From an uncultured Acetobacteraceae bacterium (GTDB taxonomy: Bacteria; Pseudomonadota; Alphaproteobacteria; Acetobacterales; Acetobacteraceae), in the NCBI GenBank assembly GCA_937873205.1, contig CALMVO010000134.1, forward strand, positions 1-38,561: 38,561 nucleotides of DNA. Direction: 5' to 3'. Below the pieces are notes generated by a model, which worked only from the letters and a program-made list of their open reading frames with translations, was not told where the DNA came from and ran no database searches. A program made the position numbers and the translations under genes. Below are positions 8,793 through 19,037 of the stretch, one piece after another. Numbering within the stretch: position 1 is the stretch's first letter; each line of letters opens with the position of its first letter.

Positions 8793-10166
8793 TCAGGCCT
8801 TGCCGTGGTCGATCAGCGCGACGAACCGCTCGAACAGGTGACGGCTGTCCGAGGGACCGGGGCCGGCTTCCGGGTGGTACTGCACCGAGAAGGCGGGGTA
8901 GCGATCGCTGGCGATGCCCTCGTTGGAGCCGTCGAACAGGCTCGTGTGGGTGACGCGCACGCCGTCCGGCAGGCTGCCGTCATCCACCGCGAAGCCGTGG
9001 TTCTGGCTGGTGATCTCGACGCGGCCGGTGGCCAGGTCGCGCACCGGCTGGTTGGCACCGCGATGGCCCTGCTCCAGCTTGTAGGTGCGGGCGCCCAGCG
9101 CCAGCGCCAGCAGCTGATGGCCGAGGCAGATGCCGAACACTGGCAGCCCGGCCTCCAGCACGCCGCGGATCGCCGGCACCGCATATTCGGCGGTGGCCGA
9201 CGGGTCGCCGGGGCCGTTCGAGAGGAATACCCCGTCCGGCGCGTGGCCCAGGATGTCCTCGGCGCTGCTGTCGGCCGGCACCACGGTGACGCGGCAGCCG
9301 ACCTGCACCAGGCAGCGCAGGATGTTGCGCTTGGCGCCGTAATCGACCGCGACCACGTGCCGCGCCTCCGGCCCGGCCTGGCGCCGAGGCGTGCGGCCGT
9401 CGGTCCAGGTGCCCTCGGCCCAGGCATAGCTCTGCGTGCAGGACACCGCGCGCGCCAGGTCCATGCCGTCGAGGCCGGGCCAGGCCAGGGCGGCGGCGCG
9501 CAGGGTCGCGATGTCGAAGTGGCCGTCGGTCGGATAGGCCAGCACCGCCGTTTGCGGCCCGCCGTCGCGGATTCGGTGGGTCAGCGCGCGGGTGTCGATG
9601 CCGCTGATGCCGGGCACGCCGCGGCCCTTCAGCCAGGCGTCCAGCGTCTGCGTCGCGCGCCAGTTCGAGGGCTCGGTCAGGTCCTGCTTCACCACCAGCC
9701 CGAGTGCTGCGATGTTCGTCGCCTCCTCGTCTTCCGGGGTGGCGCCGACATTGCCGATGTGCGGGAAGGTGAAGGTGATGATCTGGCCGGCGAAGGACGG
9801 GTCGGTCAGCGTCTCCTGGTAGCCGGTGAGGCCGGTCGAGAAGCAGATCTCGCCGATCGCGCACGCGGCCTCGGCGGGCGCCCCGAAACCGCGGCCCCAC
9901 AGCAACGTGCCGTCGGCGAGCGCAAGCACGGCGGTGGCGCCCTCCGGCTGCTCGGCGGCGGGGATGGGCTCCGGAGCAGAAACTGAGGCGGGCGACAGGT
10001 CGGCGATCCCAAGCCGGGCGGCACCCATGATCGCCGCCCAGTGCTTGGGCGGCACCAGTCGCGCCTGCCGCCACTTGCGGATCGCCTCGGTGCCGACGCC
10101 GGTCAGACGCGCGGCCTGCTCGGCGCCGCCCAGACGATCTATGATAGCCTCGACGGTCATCGGCAT
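8793..10166 (-). CDS. carA: Carbamoyl-phosphate synthase small subunit with N-terminal helix-turn-helix
   Basis: Glutamine amidotransferase subunit supplying ammonia to CarB. Residues from about 75 onward are a standard CarA: the small-chain domain (LALADGTLLWGRGFG, GEICFSTGLTGYQETLTDPS) and a class I glutaminase with Cys near 347 in FGICLGHQLLALA and His/Glu near 430 in QYHPEA. The 457-residue length exceeds the usual 380-400 because of an extra N-terminus: residues 4-50 (VEAIIDRLGGAEQAARLTGV, TEAIRKWRQARLVPPKHWAA) look like a Cro/YdaS-type helix-turn-helix, followed by an Ala/Pro-rich linker. ATG 10166 (or the ATG two codons later) has GGAGGAG about 8 bases upstream. Two near-palindromes lie 50-94 bp upstream. 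That the domain binds DNA is inference; it could be a protein-contact module. Confidence 0.95.
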   Translation of the reverse strand: MPMTVEAIIDRLGGAEQAARLTGVGTEAIRKWRQARLVPPKHWAAIMGAARLGIADLSPASVSAPEPIPAAEQPEGATAVLALADGTLLWGRGFGAPAEAACAIGEICFSTGLTGYQETLTDPSFAGQIITFTFPHIGNVGATPEDEEATNIAALGLVVKQDLTEPSNWRATQTLDAWLKGRGVPGISGIDTRALTHRIRDGGPQTAVLAYPTDGHFDIATLRAAALAWPGLDGMDLARAVSCTQSYAWAEGTWTDGRTPRRQAGPEARHVVAVDYGAKRNILRCLVQVGCRVTVVPADSSAEDILGHAPDGVFLSNGPGDPSATAEYAVPAIRGVLEAGLPVFGICLGHQLLALALGARTYKLEQGHRGANQPVRDLATGRVEITSQNHGFAVDDGSLPDGVRVTHTSLFDGSNEGIASDRYPAFSVQYHPEAGPGPSDSRHLFERFVALIDHGKA

Positions 10167-10215
10167 GCTGGGCTCTCCTCCGGGATCGCAGCACTAGCAA
10201 GCCGACGGCCCGTAT

Positions 10216-10229
10216 GGGAAGTAATTTCC
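10216..10229. promoter_or_regulatory. Putative operator, distal to yqeY (site 1)
   Basis: GGGAAGTAATTTCC, an imperfect palindrome with GGAA/TTCC arms in the divergent carA-yqeY intergenic region. It resembles site 2 and is offset from it by exactly 30 bp, close to three helical turns. The short AT-rich island stands out in very GC-rich surroundings. The binding factor is unknown; the helix-turn-helix at the CarA N-terminus is a candidate by proximity only. Confidence 0.4.
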
Positions 10230-10245
10230 TAGCATGACGTGGTGT

Positions 10246-10259
10246 GGGAATTTTATTCC
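10246..10259. promoter_or_regulatory. Putative operator, proximal to yqeY (site 2)
   Basis: GGGAATTTTATTCC, whose inner 13 bases GGAAT-TTT-ATTCC are a perfect palindrome. It shares the GGGAA/TTCC arms and 14-bp length of site 1. It lies 30 bp upstream of the yqeY ATG and 80 bp upstream of the carA start, so it could influence both divergent transcripts. The TTTTAT inside could also be part of a -10 element. Confidence 0.4.
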
Positions 10260-10288
10260 ATGCGACGTCCGCGGAAGGAGGACGGATC

Positions 10289-10744
10289 ATGGCCTTGCGG
10301 ACGGACTTCACCGAAGGACTGAAGACGGCGATGAAGGCCGGCGACGCGCCCCGTGTCTCCACGCTGCGCATGGTGATGGCGCGGCTAAAGGATCTCGACA
10401 TCGCCGCGCGCCCGAAGGGCGTCGCCCAGATCCCGGACGACGAGATCGTCTCCATGCTGCGCAACATGGTGAAGTCTCGTGCCGAATCCGCGGCGATGTA
10501 CGTGCAGGGCGGACGGCCGGAGCTCGCCGCCAAGGAGGACTCCGAGATCGTCATCATCGAGCAGTTCCTGCCGGCGCCGATGGACGAGGCGGCGCTGGCG
10601 CTCGCGGTCGCCGACGCCGTCGCCGAGACCGGGGCCGGCAGCATGAAGGACATGGGCCGGGTCATGGCGGCGCTGAAGGGCAGGCATGGCGCGGCGCTCG
10701 ATCTCGGCCGGGTCAATCTGCTGGTGAAGGCGCGCCTCAGCTAA
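10289..10744 (+). CDS. GatB/YqeY domain protein
   Basis: A 151-residue protein beginning MALRTDFTEGLKTAMKAGDA, which matches the stand-alone YqeY family, related to the C-terminal tRNA-binding domain of GatB. Characteristic blocks are STLRMVMARLKD, DDEIVSMLRNMVKSRAESA and EIVIIEQFLPAPMDE, with a final GRVMAALKGRHG helix. The ATG at 10289 follows GGAGGAC at good spacing, better than the in-frame ATG 45 bases upstream, which lies within the putative operator region. Function is not firmly established; members are thought to interact with tRNA or aminoacyl-tRNA systems. It leads the yqeY-dnaG-rpoD series common in alphaproteobacteria. Confidence 0.9.
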   Translation: MALRTDFTEGLKTAMKAGDAPRVSTLRMVMARLKDLDIAARPKGVAQIPDDEIVSMLRNMVKSRAESAAMYVQGGRPELAAKEDSEIVIIEQFLPAPMDEAALALAVADAVAETGAGSMKDMGRVMAALKGRHGAALDLGRVNLLVKARLS

Positions 10745-10861
10745 AGGTCGGGGCCCTGCCCCTGGACCCCGCCAGGGCCGGCGGCCCCAGGACCCGATCT
10801 TTATAAGTGGTTTTCAAAGGCGAGCCTTTGGCGGGGTCCAGGGGCAGGGCCCCTGGCCTTC
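10745..10861. repeat. Composite dispersed repeat, copies 3a (type B) and 3b (inverted type A)
   Basis: Fills the yqeY-dnaG gap. The left element (10745-10805) contains GGGGCCCTGCCCCTGGACCC and a GCC-rich second palindrome. The right element (10815-10861) is an inverted type A unit with CAAAGGC-GA-GCCTTTG (10815-10830) followed by GGGGTCCAGGGGCAGGGCCC. The outer arms (10745-10773 and 10830-10860) are complementary over about 30 bases with one or two differences, so the whole could fold into one long stem in mRNA. An AT-rich patch (TCTTTATAAGTGGTTTTC) separates them. Confidence 0.75.
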
Positions 10862-10879
10862 CTGCCGCCCGGGAGCATC

Positions 10880-12703
10880 ATGGCGTTCGATCCCGCCTTT
10901 CTCGACGAGTTGCGCGCCCGCACCCCGATCGCGGCGGTGATCGGCCGCAAGACCAAGCTGCTCCGGTCCGGCCGGCAGTACAAGGCATGCTGCCCGTTCC
11001 ACGGCGAGAAGACGCCCTCCTTCTACGTCTATGACGACCACTTCCACTGCTTCGGCTGTGGTGCGCACGGCGACGCGATCTCGTTCGTCATGCAGGCCGA
11101 GGGCCGTTCCTTCCTCGAGGCGATCGAGGGGCTGGCCTCGGAGGCCGGGCTCGAGGTGCCGCGGCAGGCGCCGGCCGATCGCGACCGGGCGGAGCGGGCG
11201 AAGAGCCTCACCGACGTGCTGGACGCCGCACAGCGCAGCTACGTGCGCAGGCTGCGGGCGCCGGAGGGCCGCGCGGCGCTGGAGTATCTACATGGCCGCG
11301 GCCTCACCGACGCCACGATCGCCGATCACGGGCTGGGCTGGTCCGGTGAGGGCCGTGGTGCGCTGGCGGCCGAGCTGCGGGAGTTGGGCTTCACGCCCGC
11401 GCTGGCCGTCGAGGCGGGGCTGCTGCGCGTGGACGAGGATGGCCGGCCGAAAGGCGAGCTGTTCTTCAACCGGGTCACCTTCCCGATCCGCGACCGCCGC
11501 GGCGGGCTGGTCAGCTTCGGCGGCCGCACGCTGGGGGACGGCCAGCCGAAATACCTTAACGGGCCCGAGACGCCGCTGTTCGCCAAGCGGCGCACGCTGT
11601 TCGGGCTGGAGCGGGCGACCTCGTCGATGCGGACCGTGCGGCCGGCCGGCGAGACCAAGGCGGGCTCGCGCGAGCTCGTGGTGGTCGAGGGCTACATGGA
11701 CGTGATCGCGCTGCACCAGGCCGGCTTCGCGGGCGCGGTGGCGCCGCTCGGCACGGCGCTGACGCCGGAGCAGCTGGAGGCGCTGTGGCGGGTGGCGCCG
11801 GCGCCGTTGCTCTGCTTCGACGGCGATGCCGCCGGGCTGCGCGCATCCATCCGGGCGGCCGAGACGGCGCTGCCGCTGCTCGATCCCGAACGCACGCTGC
11901 GCTTCGTGCGGCTGCCGGAGGGTGAGGACCCGGACAGCCTGGTCCGCAAGGATGGCGCCGGCGCCTTCGCCGCCCGGCTGGATGGCGCCGCCCGGCTGTC
12001 GGACGTGCTGTTCGAGCTGCTGAGCGAGGGGGTGCGCGACCCCGGGCCGGAGCAGCGGGCGGCGCTGCACGCGCGGCTGACCGAAGCGGCGGGAACGATC
12101 GGTCACAGGGGCTTGGCGGCGGAGTATCGCCGGACGCTGACGCAGCGCTTCTTCGAGCATTTCTCCCGCGCCCGGCGGGGCGCGAGCGCGGGCGGCGCTG
12201 CGGGCAAGCCGGCGCGTCCGGTGCCGGCGGCGGACGGCACGCGGCTGGAGCGGCTGCGGCTGCTGCAGGCGATCCTGCTGCGCCATCCGGCGCTGCTGCA
12301 CGACGTCGAGGCGGCCTGGTGCCGCCTCGTGCTGCCGGCCGATCTGGCACGGGTCCGGGCCGCCGTGCTGGAGGCGGCCCACGACGCCGCCGCCCTTGAC
12401 TCGGGGGGTCTCATAGCCCACCTGCACACGGCCGGATTGGCGGCACAAGTGGACAAGATGCTGGCGTCGAGCCCGCTGCCGATGTCGGAAGTCGCTTCCC
12501 CGGGAGCGATGCCGGCAGATGCGGAGCGGGGTTGGTGGCACTTTTTCGGGCTCCTCAACACCGGTGGCCTGGACCAGGAGATCGATGCCGCGGCGGCCGC
12601 CTTCGCCCGCGACGCGGACGAGCCGTCGCAACGCCGCCTGACGATGCTGGTCCAGACGCGGTGGGACCTGCGGCGCGGCGAGCAGGCCGACGAGGAAGAT
12701 TGA
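10880..12703 (+). CDS. dnaG: DNA primase
   Basis: Makes RNA primers at the replication fork. The 607-residue protein has the CHC2 zinc domain with C38, H41, C57 and C60 (CPFH...CFGC), a catalytic TOPRIM core with [17 protein letters not shown] near residue 265 and [12 protein letters not shown] near 315, and a helical C-terminal region expected to bind the DnaB helicase. The segment around 430-450 ([20 protein letters not shown]) is a low-complexity linker. The ATG at 10880 directly follows the palindromic repeat, and rpoD starts 37 bp downstream as in the classic macromolecular-synthesis operon. Confidence 0.97.
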   Translation: MAFDPAFLDELRARTPIAAVIGRKTKLLRSGRQYKACCPFHGEKTPSFYVYDDHFHCFGCGAHGDAISFVMQAEGRSFLEAIEGLASEAGLEVPRQAPADRDRAERAKSLTDVLDAAQRSYVRRLRAPEGRAALEYLHGRGLTDATIADHGLGWSGEGRGALAAELRELGFTPALAVEAGLLRVDEDGRPKGELFFNRVTFPIRDRRGGLVSFGGRTLGDGQPKYLNGPETPLFAKRRTLFGLERATSSMRTVRPAGETKAGSRELVVVEGYMDVIALHQAGFAGAVAPLGTALTPEQLEALWRVAPAPLLCFDGDAAGLRASIRAAETALPLLDPERTLRFVRLPEGEDPDSLVRKDGAGAFAARLDGAARLSDVLFELLSEGVRDPGPEQRAALHARLTEAAGTIGHRGLAAEYRRTLTQRFFEHFSRARRGASAGGAAGKPARPVPAADGTRLERLRLLQAILLRHPALLHDVEAAWCRLVLPADLARVRAAVLEAAHDAAALDSGGLIAHLHTAGLAAQVDKMLASSPLPMSEVASPGAMPADAERGWWHFFGLLNTGGLDQEIDAAAAAFARDADEPSQRRLTMLVQTRWDLRRGEQADEED

Positions 12704-12740
12704 CGGCCGACACGGAGGCCGAGCTGGAGTTGAGTTGAGC

Positions 12741-14699
<1,959 letters not shown>

Positions 14700-14806
14700 G
14701 CCGCCGTCCCGGAGAGTCCAACGGGGCCGTGTCCTTTGCAGGCTCTGCGCCGGACGCGATAGGGTCCGCGCGACGCCCGGGTCGTCTTGGAGTGGAGGGT
14801 GCGGCG

Positions 14807-15376
14807 ATGACGATCTCCTTCCGGAACTCGACCCGCATTGCCGTCGAGGTTACCTTCCTGCGTCTGGAGCCTGGCCGGTCCGCTGCGGTGACGCTCGCTC
14901 CCGGTGACAGCGTGGTGGTCGTCCCGGCGCCGGCGGTCGGCTACTATCGCCACCTCTACGACAGCGTCGGCCAGGCCCATTGCTGGTGGCTGCGCCGCAT
15001 GATGCCGGATGCCGAGCTGGCCGCGCTGCTGGCCGATCCGGCGGTGTCGATCCACGTGCTGTATCGCGGCGGCCAGCCAGTCGGGTTCTACGAGCTGGAC
15101 GGCCGCGGCGCCCGCGACGTCAACCTCAGCTATTTCGGGCTGTTGCCGCAGGCGCTCGGGCGCGGTGTCGGCCGGGTGCTGCTGGACGCCGCAATCGCCG
15201 ACGCGCGGGCGCGCAGCGAGGCCGGCACGGTGCGGGTCAACACCTGCACCGCCGACCATCCGCGGGCATTGCCGAACTACCTGGACGCCGGGTTCCGGCC
15301 GCTGCGCACCGTGCGCGAGATCTGGGACATCCCCGACCGGCTCGGCCTGACGATCCCGGAACGCCTGAGGGTGTGA
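14807..15376 (+). CDS. GNAT family N-acetyltransferase
   Basis: A 189-residue protein starting [15 protein letters not shown], with GGAGGG 8 bases before the ATG. The C-terminal two thirds look like a GNAT acetyl-CoA transferase: strand [20 protein letters not shown] carries the Q-x-x-G-x-G pyrophosphate loop near residue 118, followed by [20 protein letters not shown] and [15 protein letters not shown]. The substrate cannot be predicted. Its stop overlaps the start of the TonB-type gene (TGATG), so the two are translationally coupled, an unusual pairing that may simply reflect compact packing. Confidence 0.85.
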   Translation: MTISFRNSTRIAVEVTFLRLEPGRSAAVTLAPGDSVVVVPAPAVGYYRHLYDSVGQAHCWWLRRMMPDAELAALLADPAVSIHVLYRGGQPVGFYELDGRGARDVNLSYFGLLPQALGRGVGRVLLDAAIADARARSEAGTVRVNTCTADHPRALPNYLDAGFRPLRTVREIWDIPDRLGLTIPERLRV

Positions 15377-16248
15377 TGGAGCGCGGCACCGCGCTGCATG
15401 ACACCGTGTCGCGGGTGCGGGGCCCGGGGACGCCCGGACCGGCTGCACCGGAACCGCCACGCCCACGCGCGGCCGCGCCGGCGCTGCGGGGAGGTCCGCG
15501 CGTCCGGCTGTTCGTGCCGTCCCGCGGCTGGGGCGGCCGGCGCCGGCGTGAGCTGCTGCTGGCGGCCGGCGCCATCGCGGTCGTCTTCCACCTGGCGCTG
15601 GTCGCCGTGATCCTGGAGGCGCCGCGGCTCTGGCCGACGCCGCCGCTGCAGCCGCCGCCGGCCGGACCGAGTGACCCGCCGACCATCGACATGGTGATGG
15701 ACGACGCGAAATATGCCGGCGGCTCGAAGCAGACGCCGCCCGCTGCCGCGACCCCGCCGGCGCCGCGGACGCCGCCTGCGCCGGATTCCCCGCAGACGCC
15801 GCCGAGCCCGCCGGTGCCACCGGATGCCAAGGCGCCGCCCGACCTGCCGCCACCCCCTGCCGCACCGCCGCCGCCGCAGTCGGAGGTCCAGGCGCAGCCG
15901 GAGGTCGAGCTCGACCCCAACGGCGATGTCGGCTATGGCCGCCAGGACAATCCAGGCGACATCGCAGCCTCGCCGGACGACCGGCACGCCAACAAGGTGC
16001 CAGCCTACCCCCGTAGCGCCGGGCTGCGCGGCGAGCAGGGCACGGTGGAGATGCTGGTCACGATCGGCGCCAGCGGCCAGGTCTCGTCGGCCGAAGTCGC
16101 CGTCAGCTCGGGCCATGCCGACCTCGACCGCACCGCGCAACGGGCGGTGCTGGGCTGGCACTTCCACCCGGCGATGCGGGGCGGGGTCGCGGTGCCGACA
16201 CAGTCGATGCAGGTGTTCAATTTCGAGATCGTCGGTCCGGACCGCTAG
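15376..16248 (+). CDS. TonB family energy-transducing protein
   Basis: A 290-residue protein with a basic N-terminus, one transmembrane segment (about 60-82, LLLAAGAIAVVFHLALVAVI), a long Pro-rich periplasmic linker (about 84-190) and a C-terminal TonB domain (about 205-290: KVPAYPRSAGLRGEQGTVEM, RAVLGWHFHPA). TonB proteins couple the inner-membrane proton motive force to outer-membrane receptors with ExbB/ExbD, neither of which is encoded here. The ATG overlaps the upstream GNAT stop. The N-terminal 55 residues before the membrane anchor are longer than in classical TonB and are Pro/Arg rich. Which receptor it serves is unknown. Confidence 0.88.
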   Translation: MERGTALHDTVSRVRGPGTPGPAAPEPPRPRAAAPALRGGPRVRLFVPSRGWGGRRRRELLLAAGAIAVVFHLALVAVILEAPRLWPTPPLQPPPAGPSDPPTIDMVMDDAKYAGGSKQTPPAAATPPAPRTPPAPDSPQTPPSPPVPPDAKAPPDLPPPPAAPPPPQSEVQAQPEVELDPNGDVGYGRQDNPGDIAASPDDRHANKVPAYPRSAGLRGEQGTVEMLVTIGASGQVSSAEVAVSSGHADLDRTAQRAVLGWHFHPAMRGGVAVPTQSMQVFNFEIVGPDR

Positions 16249-16325
16249 GATCGGGACGCCGGGCTGGCCCGGTACGGCGGAGTTCGTCTAGGATCGCCGC
16301 CGATACGCAACGGATACAAACGATC

Positions 16326-17432
16326 ATGGTCTCTCGGGTGGCGATCGTCGGCGCCGGCTGGTACGGCTGCCATCTCGGGAGCTCGCTGAAGGCGCTCGGC
16401 TTCGACGTCCGGGTCTTCGAGCAGCATCACCGGCCGCTGCACGAGGCCTCTGGCAACAACCAGTTCCGGCTGCACCTTGGCTTCCACTACCCGCGCCACC
16501 ACGGCACCCGGGTGCAGTCGCGCGACGGCTTCATGCGCTTCATGGAGCGCTATCCGCAGCTGAGCCGGGAGATCCCCGAGAACATCTACGCCGTGCCCAA
16601 ATCCGAGAGCCTGATCGATTTCGCGACCTATCGCCTGATCATGACCTCGACCGGCATCGAGTTCCGCGAGCAGACCGAGACCTCGATCCCGATCCGCGAG
16701 ATCGCCGGCCTGATGTTGACCGGCGAGCGGGTGCTGCTGATCGAGCAGTCGCGGCGCTTCTTCGCCGACCTGCTCGGCGACAGCCTGGTGCTGCGGCACC
16801 GTGTGACCTCGATCGAGGAGACGGACGACAGCGTGATGGTCGAGGGCGAGCCGTACGACCTGCTGATCGACGCCAGCTGGGGCCAGCAGCTTGGCATGCC
16901 GATGCCGTTCTTCTACGAGCCGACCATGCTGCTCTATTACGAGACCGATCACGCCTTCCCGGCGGTGACCTTCGTCGACGGCCCGCTCTGCTCAGTCTAT
17001 CCCACCGAAGACCCCAACATCTACACGCTGTCGAGCGTGCCGCATACGCCCCTGGCCCGGGTGCACGACGCGCGCGAGGCGCAGCGCATCCGCGACGGCG
17101 TGTCGTCGGAAACGGTGGCCGCCAAGGTGAGCGCCATGGAGGAGCAGGTGTCGCGCTACCTGCCGACCTTCCGGGAGAGCTTCCGCTTCGTGGGCCCGCA
17201 GCTGGCGATCAAGACGAAGCCAGTCGGCAACTTCGACGACCGCAGCTGCTCCGTGTTCCGCCGCGGCCGCGTCTTCCACGTCATGTCAGGTAAGATCGAC
17301 ACCATCTTCTTTGCCATGGAGCGCATCCTGGCCTTCGTCGAGAGCAGCCGCGAGCGCGGCTTCTCGCCGCTGGCCAGCCCGCTGCGCCGCGATATCGTCA
17401 CGCGCAGCCTGCAGACCCAGACACAGGGATAG
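16326..17432 (+). CDS. FAD-dependent oxidoreductase (DAO/amine-oxidase-like fold)
   Basis: A 368-residue flavoprotein-like enzyme. The N-terminus has a textbook Rossmann dinucleotide loop (VAIVGAGWYGCHLG, G9-x-G11-x-x-G14) and an acidic residue ending strand 2 (VFEQ). The motif NNQFRLHLGFHYPRHHGTR near residues 47-65 resembles one I associate with flavoproteins in surface-polysaccharide loci; the substrate is unknown. The C-terminal FRRGRVFHVMSGKIDTIF is consistent with the second FAD-contacting segment. It opens a compact four-gene unit: the next ATG is 8 bp after its stop. The ribosome-binding site is weak. Assignment to sugar or glycan metabolism rests on context. Confidence 0.75.
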   Translation: MVSRVAIVGAGWYGCHLGSSLKALGFDVRVFEQHHRPLHEASGNNQFRLHLGFHYPRHHGTRVQSRDGFMRFMERYPQLSREIPENIYAVPKSESLIDFATYRLIMTSTGIEFREQTETSIPIREIAGLMLTGERVLLIEQSRRFFADLLGDSLVLRHRVTSIEETDDSVMVEGEPYDLLIDASWGQQLGMPMPFFYEPTMLLYYETDHAFPAVTFVDGPLCSVYPTEDPNIYTLSSVPHTPLARVHDAREAQRIRDGVSSETVAAKVSAMEEQVSRYLPTFRESFRFVGPQLAIKTKPVGNFDDRSCSVFRRGRVFHVMSGKIDTIFFAMERILAFVESSRERGFSPLASPLRRDIVTRSLQTQTQG

Positions 17433-17440
17433 GAGCCGAC

Positions 17441-18211
17441 ATGACCGCACGCGCCCTGATCGGCCATACCGGCTTCGTCGGCTCGAACCTGCTGCGGCAG
17501 CAGGCGTTCGACCACCTTTACAACTCCGCCAGCATCGGTGAGATCGATGGCCGCCACTTCACCGACGTGGTCTGCGCCGGTGTTTCGGCCGTGAAATGGT
17601 GGGCGAACCAGAACCCGGCCGAGGACCTGGAGCGGATCCAGGGCCTGATCGCCCACCTCGACACCATCGCCGCCGACAACTTCACGCTGATCTCCACCGT
17701 CGACGTCTACGGCCACCCGATCGGCGTCAGCGAGGCCGACCAGCCGGCGCTGGATGGGCTGCACGCCTATGGCTCGAACCGCGCGATGCTGGAGCGCTGG
17801 GTGTCGGGCCGGTTCGCCGACCACCAGATCGTGCGCCTGCCGGCCCTGTTCGGAGCCGGGCTCAAGAAGAACGCGATCTACGACCTCATGCACGACAACC
17901 GCATCCAGGTGATCAACGGCGCCTCCTCGTTCCAGTGGTATCCGCTCGACCGCCTCACCGACGACCTGGCACTGGCGCACGACCGCCATCTGGGCGTGGT
18001 GAACCTCGCCACCGAGCCGGTGTCGATGGAGGAGATCCGCGCGCGGTTCTTCGAGGACAGCGTCATCGGCGCCGACGCCGCCCCGGTCGCGCATTACGAC
18101 ATGCGAACGATCCACGATGCGGAGTTCGGCGGCGCCGGCGGCTACGTGCTGGACCATGCCGGCGTGCTGGCGGCGATCGGGCGCTTCATCGAGGCGGAGC
18201 GTCCTTCGTGA
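17441..18211 (+). CDS. NAD-dependent epimerase/dehydratase-like (extended SDR) protein
   Basis: A 256-residue short SDR-type protein. The cofactor loop is GHTGFVGSN (G8-x-x-G11-x-x-G14). The central strand ends with FTLISTVDVYG (catalytic Ser/Thr position) and the helix that normally carries Tyr-x-x-x-Lys reads Y110-GSN-R114, so the catalytic Lys is replaced by Arg. The C-terminal substrate-binding part is present but short (about 320 is usual for sugar-nucleotide epimerases). AGGAG lies 6 bases before the ATG, and the stop overlaps the next start by 4 bases (GTGA). Family fit is good; activity may be altered or lost. Confidence 0.8.
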   Translation: MTARALIGHTGFVGSNLLRQQAFDHLYNSASIGEIDGRHFTDVVCAGVSAVKWWANQNPAEDLERIQGLIAHLDTIAADNFTLISTVDVYGHPIGVSEADQPALDGLHAYGSNRAMLERWVSGRFADHQIVRLPALFGAGLKKNAIYDLMHDNRIQVINGASSFQWYPLDRLTDDLALAHDRHLGVVNLATEPVSMEEIRARFFEDSVIGADAAPVAHYDMRTIHDAEFGGAGGYVLDHAGVLAAIGRFIEAERPS

Positions 18212-19029
18212 GGCGGCTCGGCGTCTCCAACCTCGCCTGGCCGGCGGAGGCGGAGGCGGCGGCCTTCGCGCTGCTGGCCGAACGCGGCGCCGACGGCGTC
18301 GAGGTGGCGCCGACCCGGATCGCACCCTGGGATGAGCTGACCCCGGCCAGGCTCGCCACCTTCCGCCGCGGCTGCGAGGCGGCCGGCCTCGAGACGAGCT
18401 CGCTGCAGGCGGTGTTCTTCGGCCGGCCCGAGGCGGCCCTGCTGGACGACGCGCCGCGGTTCGAGGCGATGTGCGAGCACACGCGCCGGCTGGCCGGGAT
18501 CGCCGAGGCGCTGGGCGCCCGAGTGGCGGTGTTCGGCGCGCCGAAGAGCCGGCTGCGCGGCGCGCTGGCCGAGCCCGACGCGATGGCGCTGGCCGCCGAC
18601 CGGCTGCGCGTTCTGGGCGACATCGCCGCCGCCGGCGGCCTCGCCTTCGGCATGGAGCCGGTGCCGCCGGTCTATGGCGCCGACTTCCTGAACCACGCGG
18701 CCGACATGATCGAGCTCGTGCGCCGTACCGGCCACCCCGCGATCCGTGCGCATCTCGACACCGCCTGCGTGACGCTGGGCGGCGACGATCCGGCCGCTTC
18801 GATCCACGCCGCCGCGCCGCTGCTCGCGCACTACCACATGGCCGAGCCGGAGCTGGGCCCGTTCGCGGCGCCGATCTGCGATCATGCCGCCGCCGGCCGC
18901 GCGCTGGACGAGGTCGGCTACGATGGCTGGGTGGTGATCGAGATGAGGCAGGGCGAGGGTGACGGCCTGGCCGCCGTGGCGACGGCGATCGGCTTCGCCC
19001 GCACCCACTACGTCACTGCCGCGATGTAA
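18208..19029 (+). CDS. Sugar phosphate isomerase/epimerase-like TIM-barrel protein
   Basis: A 273-residue protein starting at GTG 18208, which overlaps the preceding stop by 4 bases. It matches the xylose-isomerase-like TIM-barrel family (AP-endonuclease 2 superfamily). Likely metal ligands occur in order: Glu in FGMEPVPPVYG near residue 150, Asp in RAHLDTACVTLGG near 188, His in LAHYHMAEPE near 211, and Glu in WVVIEMRQGEG near 248. Such enzymes isomerise or epimerise keto sugars, inositol derivatives or hydroxy acids; the exact substrate is not evident. Tight coupling to the SDR-like gene suggests a common pathway. Confidence 0.82.
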   Translation: MRRLGVSNLAWPAEAEAAAFALLAERGADGVEVAPTRIAPWDELTPARLATFRRGCEAAGLETSSLQAVFFGRPEAALLDDAPRFEAMCEHTRRLAGIAEALGARVAVFGAPKSRLRGALAEPDAMALAADRLRVLGDIAAAGGLAFGMEPVPPVYGADFLNHAADMIELVRRTGHPAIRAHLDTACVTLGGDDPAASIHAAAPLLAHYHMAEPELGPFAAPICDHAAAGRALDEVGYDGWVVIEMRQGEGDGLAAVATAIGFARTHYVTAAM

Positions 19030-19037
19030 GGCCGGGG

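Noticed and set aside
5514-9986. 1490-codon open frame on the plus strand opposite carB and carA
   Set aside because: Shadow of the high-GC carAB genes: His/Arg/Gly/Ala-rich, no domain, no credible start; the opposite strand encodes full-length enzymes.
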